From contig CAIVYV010000276.1 of the NCBI GenBank assembly GCA_903910215.1, forward strand, positions 1 through 17,634: 17,634 bases of DNA, given 5' to 3'. Of this stretch, positions 6,712 through 14,231 are shown piece by piece; positions within the stretch are counted from its first letter, which is position 1, and the number at the start of each line of letters is the position of its first letter. Origin of the DNA: an uncultured Pseudomonadota bacterium. GTDB taxonomy: Bacteria; Pseudomonadota; Gammaproteobacteria; Steroidobacterales; Steroidobacteraceae. The position numbers and the translations under genes are program-made. The notes below the pieces were generated by a model. The model saw nothing but the letters and a program-made list of their open reading frames with translations, ran no database searches and had not been told where the DNA came from.

Positions 6712-8508
6712 ATGGCAGATCCCACACTCGCCGACCGACCGAAGGCGAAATCGATACGTCCACTCGCCGCACTGTGGCCCTTTCTGAGTCCTTATCGAAA
6801 GGTCCTTGCTGCGGCCATGCTGGCGCTGTTACTCGCCTCTGGCGCGATGCTCGCGCTGCCGATCGCTCTCAAAGGTTTGATCGACAAAGGCATGGCCGCC
6901 GGTAGTGCCGAGACGATCAACATCTACTTCATCTCCTTTCTCGGCGTCGCCGTACTCTTCGGCGGCTTTGCGGCACTGCGTTTTTATCTCGTCACCTGGC
7001 TTGGCGAGCGCGTCGTAGCGGACATCCGCGAGGCGGTATATCGAAACGTGATCCGCATGGATCCACAATTTTTTGAAGTCACGCGCACGGGCGAAGTGCT
7101 CTCGCGGCTGACCACCGACACTACCCTCGTGCAGTCGATCTCAGGCGTTGGCCTTTCGATCGCACTGCGCTCATCGATCAACCTCGTGGGCTCACTCGTG
7201 CTGCTCGCGATCACCAATCTGAAGCTCCTCGCCTTGATCTTGATCGCCATGCCGATCGTGATCGTTCCCGTGATCGCTTTAGGCCGAAAACTGCGCACAC
7301 TGTCGCGCTCGTCGCAGGATCGAATCGCCGACACCAGTGGCTTGGCGGGTGAAACCCTGAATGCCATCCAGACCGTGCAGGCCTTCACGCTCGAAGCGCT
7401 CAACGCCAAACGCTACGATGATGCCGTCGAAGCGTCCTTCCGAGTCGCCGTCACTCGAACACGCGTACGCGCCTGGCTCACGGCGCTCTCGACCATGCTG
7501 GTCTTCGGCGCGATCACGCTGGTGTTGTGGTTCGGCGCCCATCAAGTACTCGCCGGTACGATGACTGGCGGCGAGCTCGGTCAGTTCCTGCTGCTCGCCG
7601 TCTACGCGGGCATCGCTGCGGCGTCACTCAGTGAAATGTGGAGCGAAGTGCAGCGCGCCGCGGGTGCGATGGAACGTCTCGTCGAATTGCAGCAAGCCGA
7701 GCCCGCCATCGTCGCACCGCCCGTTCCGATCGCGTTGCCGCCCTACGAGCGCACGGCAGCGGCAGGTCGCGTCAACTTCGAGCGCGTCACCTTCAATTAC
7801 CCGTCGCGGCCAGACAGCCCGGCGCTCGATGATTTTTCGATCGACATTGAACCGGGCGAAACGGTGGCCTTCGTTGGCCCCTCGGGCGCCGGCAAGAGCA
7901 CCACCTTCCAATTGCTACTGCGTTTCTATGATCCGAAGCAGGGTCGCATTCGCCTCGATGGCGTGGATCTTTCGATGGCTGACCCACTCGACATCCGTCA
8001 TCGCATCGGCCTCGTACCACAAGAGACCATGCTCTTCGGCACGAGCGCGCGCGAGAACATTCGCTACGGTAGGCCTACGGCGACCGATGCCGAGGTCGAA
8101 GAGGCTGCTCGCGCTGCAGCGGCGGACGAATTCATTCGCGCACTGCCTGAAGGCTATGAGACCTTTCTCGGCGAGCGCGGCACACGGCTCTCGGGCGGAC
8201 AGCGTCAACGCATCGCGATCGCGCGGGCAATCCTCAAAAATCCGCCGCTACTCTTACTGGACGAAGCCACCAGCGCGCTCGATGCCGAGAGTGAGCGCGC
8301 CGTGCAGGGTGCACTCGAAGCACTGATGCACACCCGAACCACGCTCATCATCGCGCATCGACTCGCCACCGTATTAAAGGCCGATCGCATCATCGTGATG
8401 GATCAAGGCAAGATCGTCGCCAGTGGTCGGCACGAAGAACTCATCGCGAGCAATCCGCTCTATGCGCGACTCGCCGCGCTGCAGTTCACTGACGGTGCCG
8501 GCGCATGA
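6712..8508 (+). CDS. MsbA-like ABC exporter half-transporter (fused membrane and ATPase domains)
   Basis: A 598-residue type IV ABC exporter subunit that should work as a homodimer in the inner membrane. Six membrane segments are visible at about 31-52, 72-93, 146-167, 169-190, 257-277 and 287-306. The nucleotide-binding domain has Walker A GPSGAGKST (389-397), Q-loop Gln437, signature LSGGQ (493-497), Walker B LLLLDE (513-518) and H-loop His549, so it looks fully active. The overall pattern matches the MsbA-related exporters common in proteobacteria, distinct from the essential lipid A flippase, which is usually next to lpxK. The cargo is unknown. It starts four bases after the MDR stop and its TGA overlaps the HAD ATG (ATGA), so it belongs to that operon. 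Confidence 0.93.
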   Translation: MADPTLADRPKAKSIRPLAALWPFLSPYRKVLAAAMLALLLASGAMLALPIALKGLIDKGMAAGSAETINIYFISFLGVAVLFGGFAALRFYLVTWLGERVVADIREAVYRNVIRMDPQFFEVTRTGEVLSRLTTDTTLVQSISGVGLSIALRSSINLVGSLVLLAITNLKLLALILIAMPIVIVPVIALGRKLRTLSRSSQDRIADTSGLAGETLNAIQTVQAFTLEALNAKRYDDAVEASFRVAVTRTRVRAWLTALSTMLVFGAITLVLWFGAHQVLAGTMTGGELGQFLLLAVYAGIAAASLSEMWSEVQRAAGAMERLVELQQAEPAIVAPPVPIALPPYERTAAAGRVNFERVTFNYPSRPDSPALDDFSIDIEPGETVAFVGPSGAGKSTTFQLLLRFYDPKQGRIRLDGVDLSMADPLDIRHRIGLVPQETMLFGTSARENIRYGRPTATDAEVEEAARAAAADEFIRALPEGYETFLGERGTRLSGGQRQRIAIARAILKNPPLLLLDEATSALDAESERAVQGALEALMHTRTTLIIAHRLATVLKADRIIVMDQGKIVASGRHEELIASNPLYARLAALQFTDGAGA

Positions 8509-9161
8509 GCGAGTCGACTGGTCAAAAACCCACCGCCATTCTCTTCGACTTCGACGGCACACTAATCGACTCGGCCACGAGCGTACTCGCCGGTTTGCAA
8601 CACGCGCTCGCGAGCGCCTCGATTGAGCCTCGTTGCACACTAGACTCGTCGATCATTGGGCCGCCCTTGCGCCTCACGCTCGCCAAGCTCGCCGGCAGCG
8701 ACGAGTCAGCCCTGATCGATCGTCTAGCCGCCGCATTTCGCGAACATTACGATTCGGATGGCTACCGGCACACCGAGGTCTACGAGGGTGTGCCATCTAT
8801 GCTGAAAGCCTTGAACGAGGCTGGTATCGCGCTCTACATCGTCACCAACAAGCGCATCTTGCCGACCTTGCGAATTCTCGATCATCTCGGCTGGCGCGAT
8901 TGGTTCGAATCGGTCTATGCACTCGATGCGCTGCAACCGGCTGCCGCGAACAAGCCGGCGTTAGTCGCCACCGTGCTGAAAAAGCACGAACTCGTACTCG
9001 ATCGAACCTGGATGGTCGGTGATTCGGAAGAGGATCGACGTTCAGCGGAAATGAATGGACTGCGTTTTTTTGCGGCGCAATGGGGCTATGGCGGCGCCGG
9101 CGGAGCGGGACTTTCCAAGCCCGCCGAACTCACTCTCGCCGCCGGCGTGAATCGCCCTTAA
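8505..9161 (+). CDS. HAD-family phosphatase, phosphoglycolate phosphatase-like
   Basis: A 218-residue HAD hydrolase of subfamily I. Motif I is DFDGTLIDS with nucleophile Asp15 and general acid Asp17. The helical cap occupies about 23-90. Motif II is TNK (114-116), the motif III lysine is probably Lys150, and motif IV is GDSEEDRRSA with Asp173 and Asp177. The late QWGYG is typical of Gph/PGPase-type enzymes. It should remove phosphate from a small metabolite such as 2-phosphoglycolate, but paralogues act on pyrophosphate or nucleotides, so no gene symbol is given. The ATG overlaps the ABC transporter stop by four bases (ATGA). It ends 15 bases before the convergent SDR gene and is probably the last gene of the run. 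Confidence 0.9.
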   Translation: MSESTGQKPTAILFDFDGTLIDSATSVLAGLQHALASASIEPRCTLDSSIIGPPLRLTLAKLAGSDESALIDRLAAAFREHYDSDGYRHTEVYEGVPSMLKALNEAGIALYIVTNKRILPTLRILDHLGWRDWFESVYALDALQPAAANKPALVATVLKKHELVLDRTWMVGDSEEDRRSAEMNGLRFFAAQWGYGGAGGAGLSKPAELTLAAGVNRP

Positions 9162-9176
9162 CTTAGGCACCTCGCT

Positions 9177-9938
9177 TTAGATCCGCATGCCGCCGTCGAC
9201 ATCGATGCAGCGGCCCGTGAAGAAGTCGTTCTCCACGATGAACACCGCAGCCGAGGCAATTTCCGACGCTTCGCCCAAGCGGCGCAACGGCACCTGTGCG
9301 GTGAGCTTGTCGAGAATCTCCGGACGCATCGCCGCGAGAATGTCGGTCTTCGTATAGCCCGGAGCGATGGAGCCCGCGCGAATACCATATCGCGCCAATT
9401 CTTTGGCCCATACTTCGGCCATCGCAGCTACGCCCGCCTTGGTCGCCGTGTAGTTGGTCTGGCCCGGGTTGCCGTAGCGCGAAACGCTCGAGATGTTGAT
9501 GATCACACCACCCCGACCCTGCTTGACCATCCGCTCGGCCGCTTCACGGCCACAGAGAAAGACGCCCGTCAGGTTGATGTTGATGACGGCCTGCCACTGC
9601 TCGAGCGTCATCTTGCCCGTGATCACCCCATCTTTGACCTTCAGCAGCAAGCTGTCTTTGACGATGCCCGCGTTGTTGATGAGCACATCGACGCTACCTA
9701 GATCGGCCACGACAGCGTCCATAGCCGCGATCACGGCCTGCTCGTCCGTCACATTGGCCACATAACCACGCGCCTCGACACCCAACGCCTTGCACTGGGC
9801 CACCGTTTCATCGAGATCAGCCTGATTGAGATCGAGCGCCGCGATGCGTCCACCCTTGGCCGCGAAAGCCTTAGCCAACTCACGCCCGATGCCGCGGCCA
9901 CCGCCGGTAATCACGACTGTCTTGCCCGAGATCTGCAT
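9177..9938 (-). CDS. FabG-like 3-oxoacyl reductase (short-chain dehydrogenase)
   Basis: A 253-residue classical SDR. The cofactor motif TGGGRGIG is at 11-18, NNAG at 88-91, catalytic Ser151, Tyr163 and Lys167 are in place, and PGYTKTDI follows. It probably reduces 3-oxoacyl thioesters with NADPH, or the reverse, in the cytoplasm. Compared with E. coli FabG (244 residues) it has an insert after NNAG (about 100-113, KVKDGVITGKM). There is no acpP, fabD or fabF nearby, so it is more likely a paralogue than the housekeeping FabG. I chose ATG 9938 over an in-frame upstream start at 10022 because MQISGKTVVITGGG is the normal family start and AGGAG (9946-9950) lies seven bases before it. Confidence 0.92.
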   Translation of the reverse strand: MQISGKTVVITGGGRGIGRELAKAFAAKGGRIAALDLNQADLDETVAQCKALGVEARGYVANVTDEQAVIAAMDAVVADLGSVDVLINNAGIVKDSLLLKVKDGVITGKMTLEQWQAVININLTGVFLCGREAAERMVKQGRGGVIINISSVSRYGNPGQTNYTATKAGVAAMAEVWAKELARYGIRAGSIAPGYTKTDILAAMRPEILDKLTAQVPLRRLGEASEIASAAVFIVENDFFTGRCIDVDGGMRI

Positions 9939-9998
9939 GAGTGAACTCCTGTGAGAGCCAAAGCGAGGGATAATGACGGCAAGTATAACGGAGGCAGC

Positions 9999-10508
9999 AT
10001 GCTGCACTTGCGACGCGCACAACGAGCAGACCTCGAGACAGTTCTTGAACTGATCCGCGGTCTTGCCGACTACGAGAAGCTATTGCACGAGGTCGATGCA
10101 AGCCTCGCCGATCTACAGGCGGCGCTGTTTGCCGAGCACCCGCGCGTGTTTTGCGAGATCGCCGAATGGAATGGCCAGAGCGCGGGCTTCGCGCTTTGGT
10201 TCTACAACTTTTCGACCTTCCGTGGTCGACATGGCCTCTATCTCGAAGATCTTTTTGTCAAACCTGAATATCGCGGTCACGGTATTGGCAGCGCATTGCT
10301 CGTACATCTGGCGCGGCGCTGCGTCGCTGAGAATCTCGGTCGTTTCGAGTGGGCCGTGCTCGATTGGAACACCCCTGCGCTCGACTTCTATGCCTCGCTC
10401 GGTGCAGAAGCCAAGAAGGAATGGTGGCCGCATCGCGTCACGGGCAATGCGCTCAAAGCCCTCGCCGCTCGAGACATTCCCGGGTTGCCAGCGCCGCCTC
10501 AACCGTAA
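9999..10508 (+). CDS. GNAT N-acetyltransferase, SSAT/diamine acetyltransferase-like
   Basis: A 169-residue GNAT enzyme, close to the length of human spermidine/spermine acetyltransferase (171). The N-terminal RRAQRADLETVLELIRGLADYEK, the central FALWFYNFSTFRGRHGLYLEDLFV, the acetyl-CoA loop RGHGIG (92-97), DWNTPA and the likely catalytic Tyr131 in DFYASLGA all fit the SSAT/thialysine acetyltransferase group. The substrate is probably a polyamine or a related amine; this is inference. ATG 9999 is preferred over an in-frame upstream ATG at 9951 because GGAGG (9990-9994) lies four bases before it and the fold begins there. It is divergent from the SDR gene, and its 3' end overlaps the Nudix gene by 56 bases in antisense. 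Confidence 0.88.
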   Translation: MLHLRRAQRADLETVLELIRGLADYEKLLHEVDASLADLQAALFAEHPRVFCEIAEWNGQSAGFALWFYNFSTFRGRHGLYLEDLFVKPEYRGHGIGSALLVHLARRCVAENLGRFEWAVLDWNTPALDFYASLGAEAKKEWWPHRVTGNALKALAARDIPGLPAPPQP

Positions 10509-11208
10509 ACTCGCCGCCATCTAGAGCCGCGCGAACAGCATCGGCTTCAAGACACAAAAACTCCTCGACCTCGCCATCCCGACCGACTGGCTCGAAGTTC
10601 GCATCGAGCACGAGGTCGGCAACGATGACCTGTTGATCGTGAATACCAAAAGTGGCCTCGCGCAGCGAGCGGATGATCACGCCCGGAAAATCGATCTTGC
10701 GAGCGCGCTCTCGGGGCACACCAGCCTCTTCCCACAACTCACGAATAGCGCAGCGCCGAAACGATTCACCCGCCAACACGCCGCCTGCCGCAAGCGTATC
10801 GAGCTTGCCTGGGTCTGCCCGCTTGATCGCACTACGGCGCGAGACCCACAGGCGCCCATCGGTGCGGACACCGTTGATGTGTACGGCCCGGTTCTGCAGA
10901 CCTAAGGTACGAAACAAACCGCGCTCGCAGCGGGCCAGTTCCTCGCCACGGGTGTCGAGTACCGCGCAAAGCTCGTTGCGCCAATCAGCGATCAAGCCGA
11001 GTTTGCGTAGCTGCACGGCCACGCTTTGCAATGCTGCGCTGCGACCGTGAGGATCCAGACCGTCATCACGCAGCCGCAAGCCCGACTCAACAGTCGCGAT
11101 CTCGGGGAATCCAGCTACGCGATCGACAAGGTCAGTGCGTACCCGACCGCGGATCTCACCACCGATCCAAAGCGGCAAATAGTGAGCACTGAAAAGAGCC
11201 TGATTCAA
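10453..11208 (-). CDS. Nudix hydrolase with an N-terminal DUF4743-type domain
   Basis: A 251-residue protein. The C-terminal half has a perfect Nudix box at 142-164 (G142, E148, R156-E157, E160-E161, G163) preceded by LWVSRRS and KLDTLAAGG, features of the Nudix group related to thiamine pyrophosphokinases. The first 100 residues look like the DUF4743 domain that often precedes this Nudix type (YLPLWIGGEIRGRVR). It likely hydrolyses a nucleoside-diphosphate-linked or thiamine-related metabolite; the exact substrate is unknown. The only reasonable start is TTG at 11208, nine bases after the pseudo-hydrolase TGA and in the same frame, with no clear ribosome-binding site, so translation may depend on reinitiation. 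The 3' end overlaps the GNAT gene by 56 bases. Confidence 0.88.
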   Translation of the reverse strand: MNQALFSAHYLPLWIGGEIRGRVRTDLVDRVAGFPEIATVESGLRLRDDGLDPHGRSAALQSVAVQLRKLGLIADWRNELCAVLDTRGEELARCERGLFRTLGLQNRAVHINGVRTDGRLWVSRRSAIKRADPGKLDTLAAGGVLAGESFRRCAIRELWEEAGVPRERARKIDFPGVIIRSLREATFGIHDQQVIVADLVLDANFEPVGRDGEVEEFLCLEADAVRAALDGGEFTVEAALATRECLERRGL

Positions 11209-11221
11209 GAGTTTGATTCAA
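11201..11221. repeat. Short direct repeat at the hydrolase/Nudix junction
   Basis: TGATTCAA occurs at 11201-11208 and again at 11214-11221, a 13-base period. On the coding (minus) strand the first TTGAATCA met contains the hydrolase TGA stop and the second provides the TTG start of the Nudix gene. Confidence 0.75.
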
Positions 11222-11757
11222 TCGCGCAGGAATTCGATCAGGGTGGTCGCCAGGTCGTCCGGCTGATCGGCGATGAAACCTTCGCCCCCATCGTGAACGA
11301 CGAGCCCAGCACCGACTAACTGCCGCTGGACTTGCTCGACTTGCTCAGGCGGCGCGCTCATCGACCCGGTCGACGTGACGAGCAACGCGGGCGCCAAAAC
11401 CCGCGCGGGCTCGAGCGTCTCTTCCAGATTACCGACACTCACGAGCACCAAACGCAGCACTCGCTTGGGCGCATTCACCGCAGCCTGCAAGGCCACGCTC
11501 GCCGAACCCAGAGCAGCCCAATGCGCACGATCGAGACCGAGCGAATCGAGTACGGCCAGTGCATCGTCTGCGTTCGCGGGAACTGGCAATTCGAGCCTCA
11601 CGACGCGAAAAAAACGGTCGAGCTGCGGCAGCAGCGGCGCCCATAACTCAAGCCCACTACCCGCAGGCGTCAACAAAACCAACGTCGGGGCGTGGTTACG
11701 CCCCGACATGGCATAGCGTGCAGGCCCCGTGGGCCGACTAATCTCGCCTCTGAGCAT
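11218..11757 (-). CDS. Degenerate alpha/beta-hydrolase-like protein, probably non-catalytic
   Basis: A 179-residue protein with the layout of an alpha/beta hydrolase core. A strand and turn (LVLLTPAGSGLELWAPLLPQL, 26-46) stand where the oxyanion loop should be, then FRVVRLELPVP, then WAALGSASVALQAAVNAPKRVLRLVLVS, then a C-terminal DGGEGFIADQPDDLATTLIEFL. The nucleophile elbow GxSxG is GSASV (84-88) with Ala86 at the nucleophile position and three residues apparently missing. HG is TP (30-31), and no His is found at the C-terminal catalytic position (GEGF, 158-161). It is also short for the family, apparently without a cap domain. It may bind a partner or ligand instead of catalysing. It lies six bases after the cytochrome c' stop. 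ATG 11757 is used; ATG 11709 is an alternative. Neither has a good ribosome-binding site. Confidence 0.72.
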   Translation of the reverse strand: MLRGEISRPTGPARYAMSGRNHAPTLVLLTPAGSGLELWAPLLPQLDRFFRVVRLELPVPANADDALAVLDSLGLDRAHWAALGSASVALQAAVNAPKRVLRLVLVSVGNLEETLEPARVLAPALLVTSTGSMSAPPEQVEQVQRQLVGAGLVVHDGGEGFIADQPDDLATTLIEFLRD

Positions 11758-11763
11758 GAAGAA

Positions 11764-12216
11764 TCAGTCAGCCTTGTACTTGTCGTGACAAGCTTTGCAG
11801 CTGCCGCCCGCGGCACCGAAGATCGGCTTGAGTGCATCGAAGCTCTCGCCCTTAGCGGCGGCGGCTGACAAAGCTGCCGTCTTGCTCTTCATATCGTTCA
11901 TGAGCTTTTGGAAGTCGGCCGAGTTCTGCCACAACTCATCCTTCGCCTTGCCGCCAGCGGAGCCCGCCGGGAACAGATCGGGGACAATCGTGGCCATGAA
12001 GGCCGCTCGCTCAGCAGCGAGCCGGAACGCCTTGGCATCGTAGGGAGCGCGACCGGCGGCCATAGCGCCCATCTGACTCATCTGAGCGCCAAGAACGGTG
12101 AAAGCGGCTTGACGCAGTTTGACCTGCTGGGCAACGCGCGCATCCTGCGCAAACGCCGGCATGGTCAGGGCGGCCACAACCGCAACGAGGATGGTCGAAC
12201 GCAAAGTCAAACGCAT
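11764..12216 (-). CDS. Cytochrome c' (class II c-type cytochrome)
   Basis: A 150-residue periplasmic four-helix-bundle cytochrome. The signal peptide is 1-23 (probable cleavage AFA|QD). Haem binds near the C terminus at C140-K-A-C143-H144, which is diagnostic for cytochrome c'. The family helix-1 sequence VKLRQAAF is present, with mature numbering matching the Alcaligenes protein: Arg12, then Phe at position 16 (Phe39 of the precursor) where Leu or Met is usual, and Lys148 where that protein has Arg124. Family members bind NO and CO and are linked to nitric-oxide tolerance; the physiological role here is inferred. A good AGGAG (12226-12230) precedes the ATG. It is the first gene of a unit with the degenerate hydrolase and the Nudix protein, and is divergent from typA. 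Confidence 0.93.
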   Translation of the reverse strand: MRLTLRSTILVAVVAALTMPAFAQDARVAQQVKLRQAAFTVLGAQMSQMGAMAAGRAPYDAKAFRLAAERAAFMATIVPDLFPAGSAGGKAKDELWQNSADFQKLMNDMKSKTAALSAAAAKGESFDALKPIFGAAGGSCKACHDKYKAD

Positions 12217-12225
12217 GGGGGGTAT

Positions 12226-12230
12226 CTCCT
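12226..12230 (-). promoter_or_regulatory. Ribosome-binding site of the cytochrome c' gene
   Basis: AGGAG on the minus strand lies nine bases before the ATG at 12216. It is the only strong Shine-Dalgarno sequence in this three-gene unit; the two downstream genes have poor ones, suggesting they rely on coupling. Confidence 0.6.
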
Positions 12231-12300
12231 AATCCTTGGGGTGAGGGAATCGATCAACTGTGCGGATTTACTCACAGGGCACGCCGAGGTCGCAACCGGC

Positions 12301-12332
12301 GCGGCGCTCTGTTACGCTGCGCCGCCTTTTTT
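12301..12332 (+). terminator. GC hairpin plus T-run in the region before typA (possible leader attenuator)
   Basis: GCGGCGC (12301-12307) and GCGCCGC (12319-12325) can form a seven-pair GC stem with an 11-base loop, followed by C and six Ts (12327-12332). This is the shape of an intrinsic terminator reading towards typA, but it ends only 14 bases before the typA ATG. If the typA transcript starts upstream, it could act as an attenuator. If transcription starts at the overlapping -10-like sequence, the hairpin would not be in the RNA. Confidence 0.35.
12310..12318 (+). promoter_or_regulatory. Candidate extended -10 promoter element for typA
   Basis: TGTTACGCT fits the extended -10 pattern TGnTAnnnT and would start transcription near 12325, giving a leader of about 20 bases to the ATG at 12347. 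No good -35 box is seen at 16-18 bases upstream, which is tolerated for extended -10 promoters. It competes with the hairpin reading of the same bases. Confidence 0.35.
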
Positions 12333-12346
12333 GCCCGGTTCTTCAC

Positions 12347-14191
12347 ATGTCCACCGCTCGTCCGATCCGCAATATCGCCATCATCGCGCACGTCGATCAT
12401 GGCAAAACCACGCTGGTCGACTGCTTGCTGAAGCAATCGGGCACCTTCGCCGCTCACGAGCGAGTCGGCGAGCGAGTGATGGATTCCAACGATCTCGAGC
12501 GCGAGCGCGGCATCACCATCCTCGCCAAGAACTGCGCGATCGATTACCAAGGGACGCGAATCAACATCGTCGACACCCCGGGACACGCCGATTTCGGCGG
12601 TGAGGTCGAGCGCGTGTTGTCGATGGTCGACGCCGTGTTGTTGGTCGTCGATGCCGTCGAAGGCCCGATGCCACAAACGCGCTTCGTGACCCGTAAGGCA
12701 CTCGCCCTCGGTCACAAGGCTATCGTGGTCATCAACAAGGTCGACCGTCCGGGCTCGCGGCCGAATTGGGTCATCGATCGCACCTTCGAACTCTTCGACA
12801 AGCTCGGCGCCACCGACGAACAGCTCGACTTTCCGATCGTGTATGCCTCGGCACTGCAAGGTTGGGCGACGACCGATATCGAGAAACCGTCGACGGACAT
12901 GACGGCGCTCTATCAAGCGATTCTCAAGCACGTGCCGCCGCCGCCGACGGATGTCGAGGCGCCCTTGCAGCTGCAGATTTCGCAGCTCGATTACAACTCC
13001 TACGTCGGCCGCATCGGCATCGGCCGCATTCGTCGTGGCACGCTGAAGTCGGGTCGGAACGTGGCACTGCGCTGGGGCGACGAGGAGCGCGGTACGGGCA
13101 AAATCGCGCAGATCTTAAGTTTCCGCGGCCTCGAGCGTGTGCCGGTGGACGAAGCGGTCGCCGGTGACATCGTCGCCGTCACCGGTATCGAAGAGGTCAA
13201 CATCGGCATCACGCTTTGCGATGTCGAATCGCCGGAAGGACTGCCACCGATCAAGGTCGATGAGCCCACGCTCTCGATGACCTTCCAGGTCAACACGTCG
13301 CCACTCGCCGGCCGCGAAGGTAAGTTCGTCACCAGTCGTCAGATTCGCGATCGCCTGATGCGCGAACTACAAAGCAACGTGGCGCTGCGCGTCGAAGAGA
13401 CGGCCGATGCCGACGTATTTCGGGTCTCCGGTCGCGGCGAACTGCACTTGACGATTCTCATCGAAAACATGCGCCGCGAAGGCTACGAGCTCGCTGTCGG
13501 CAAGCCGCAGGTGCTACGCAAAGTCATCGATGGCGTGACGATGGAGCCTTTTGAGGCCCTCACGATCGACATCGACGAAGGCCTGCAAGGCGGCATCATG
13601 TCCGAGCTCGGCACGCGTCGTGGCGAGTTGCTCGATATGGTGGTCGAGGGTGACCCGACCGGTCGCGGTCAGGGCCGTGTGCGACTCGAATATCGAATCC
13701 CAGCCCGCGGCCTCATCGGCTTTCAGGGCGAGTTCCTGACGATGACGCGTGGCACGGGTCTCATGAGCCACATCTTCGATGGCTACGATGTGGTCAAGGG
13801 CGACATCCCCGAGCGCCACAACGGTGTGCTGATCTCGAACGAGAACGGCGAAGCGGTGGCCTACTCGCTCTTCACCTTGCAGGAGCGCGGTCGCCTATTC
13901 GTCGATCACGGCTCCAAGGTCTACGAAGGCATGATCATCGGCATTCACAGTCGCGACAATGATCTCGTCGTGAACCCGATCAAAGAAAAGAAGCTCTCGA
14001 ACGTGCGCGCGGCCGGCAAGGACGATGCGTTGCTGCTCGTGCCGCCGATTCCGCTGACGCTCGAATACGCAGTGGAGTTCATCAACGAGGATGAACTCGT
14101 CGAGATCACGCCCGAGTCGATCCGCCTGCGCAAGCGCTTCTTGAAGGAGCACGAGCGCAAGCGAGCCTCGCGCGAAGCCGAGGCCGGCTGA
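12347..14191 (+). CDS. typA: Ribosome-associated translational GTPase TypA/BipA
   Basis: A 614-residue translational GTPase that binds the ribosome and helps 50S assembly and stress or low-temperature growth. The G domain has AHVDHGKT (14-21), the switch I RGITI (54-58), DTPGH (76-80), NKVD (130-133) and SAL as the G5 element. EF-G-like domains II, III and V follow, with the BipA-specific C-terminal domain containing the conserved late sequences [17 protein letters not shown] and [15 protein letters not shown]. Length is close to E. coli BipA (about 605). ATG 12347 is chosen over an upstream in-frame ATG at 12260 because [20 protein letters not shown] is the family N terminus. No clear Shine-Dalgarno precedes it. 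The stop TGA lies at the start of a 17-base tandem repeat. Confidence 0.97.
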   Translation: MSTARPIRNIAIIAHVDHGKTTLVDCLLKQSGTFAAHERVGERVMDSNDLERERGITILAKNCAIDYQGTRINIVDTPGHADFGGEVERVLSMVDAVLLVVDAVEGPMPQTRFVTRKALALGHKAIVVINKVDRPGSRPNWVIDRTFELFDKLGATDEQLDFPIVYASALQGWATTDIEKPSTDMTALYQAILKHVPPPPTDVEAPLQLQISQLDYNSYVGRIGIGRIRRGTLKSGRNVALRWGDEERGTGKIAQILSFRGLERVPVDEAVAGDIVAVTGIEEVNIGITLCDVESPEGLPPIKVDEPTLSMTFQVNTSPLAGREGKFVTSRQIRDRLMRELQSNVALRVEETADADVFRVSGRGELHLTILIENMRREGYELAVGKPQVLRKVIDGVTMEPFEALTIDIDEGLQGGIMSELGTRRGELLDMVVEGDPTGRGQGRVRLEYRIPARGLIGFQGEFLTMTRGTGLMSHIFDGYDVVKGDIPERHNGVLISNENGEAVAYSLFTLQERGRLFVDHGSKVYEGMIIGIHSRDNDLVVNPIKEKKLSNVRAAGKDDALLLVPPIPLTLEYAVEFINEDELVEITPESIRLRKRFLKEHERKRASREAEAG

Positions 14192-14231
14192 TCAGCCTGA
14201 TTGACTGATCAGTCGGATTGGCTGGTCAGTC
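14189..14231. repeat. 17-base tandem repeat, about 2.5 copies, between typA and the DUF1295 gene
   Basis: Unit 1 is TGATCAGCCTGATTGAC (14189-14205), unit 2 TGATCAGTCGGATTGGC (14206-14222) and a partial unit 3 TGGTCAGTC (14223-14231). A 12-base perfect palindrome GACTGATCAGTC (14203-14214) spans the unit 1/2 border. The typA stop lies at its start and the convergent DUF1295 stop (14226-14228) lies in the third unit. There is no T-run, so it is not a standard terminator, although a hairpin could form on either transcript. Confidence 0.7.

Noticed and set aside
9939..10022. Upstream start of the SDR gene at 10022
   Set aside because: The added residues do not match SDR proteins, would overlap the GNAT start, and AGGAG points to ATG 9938.
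12260..12346. ATG at 12260 as the TypA start
   Set aside because: The 29 extra residues are not part of the TypA family and would be read through the GC hairpin region.
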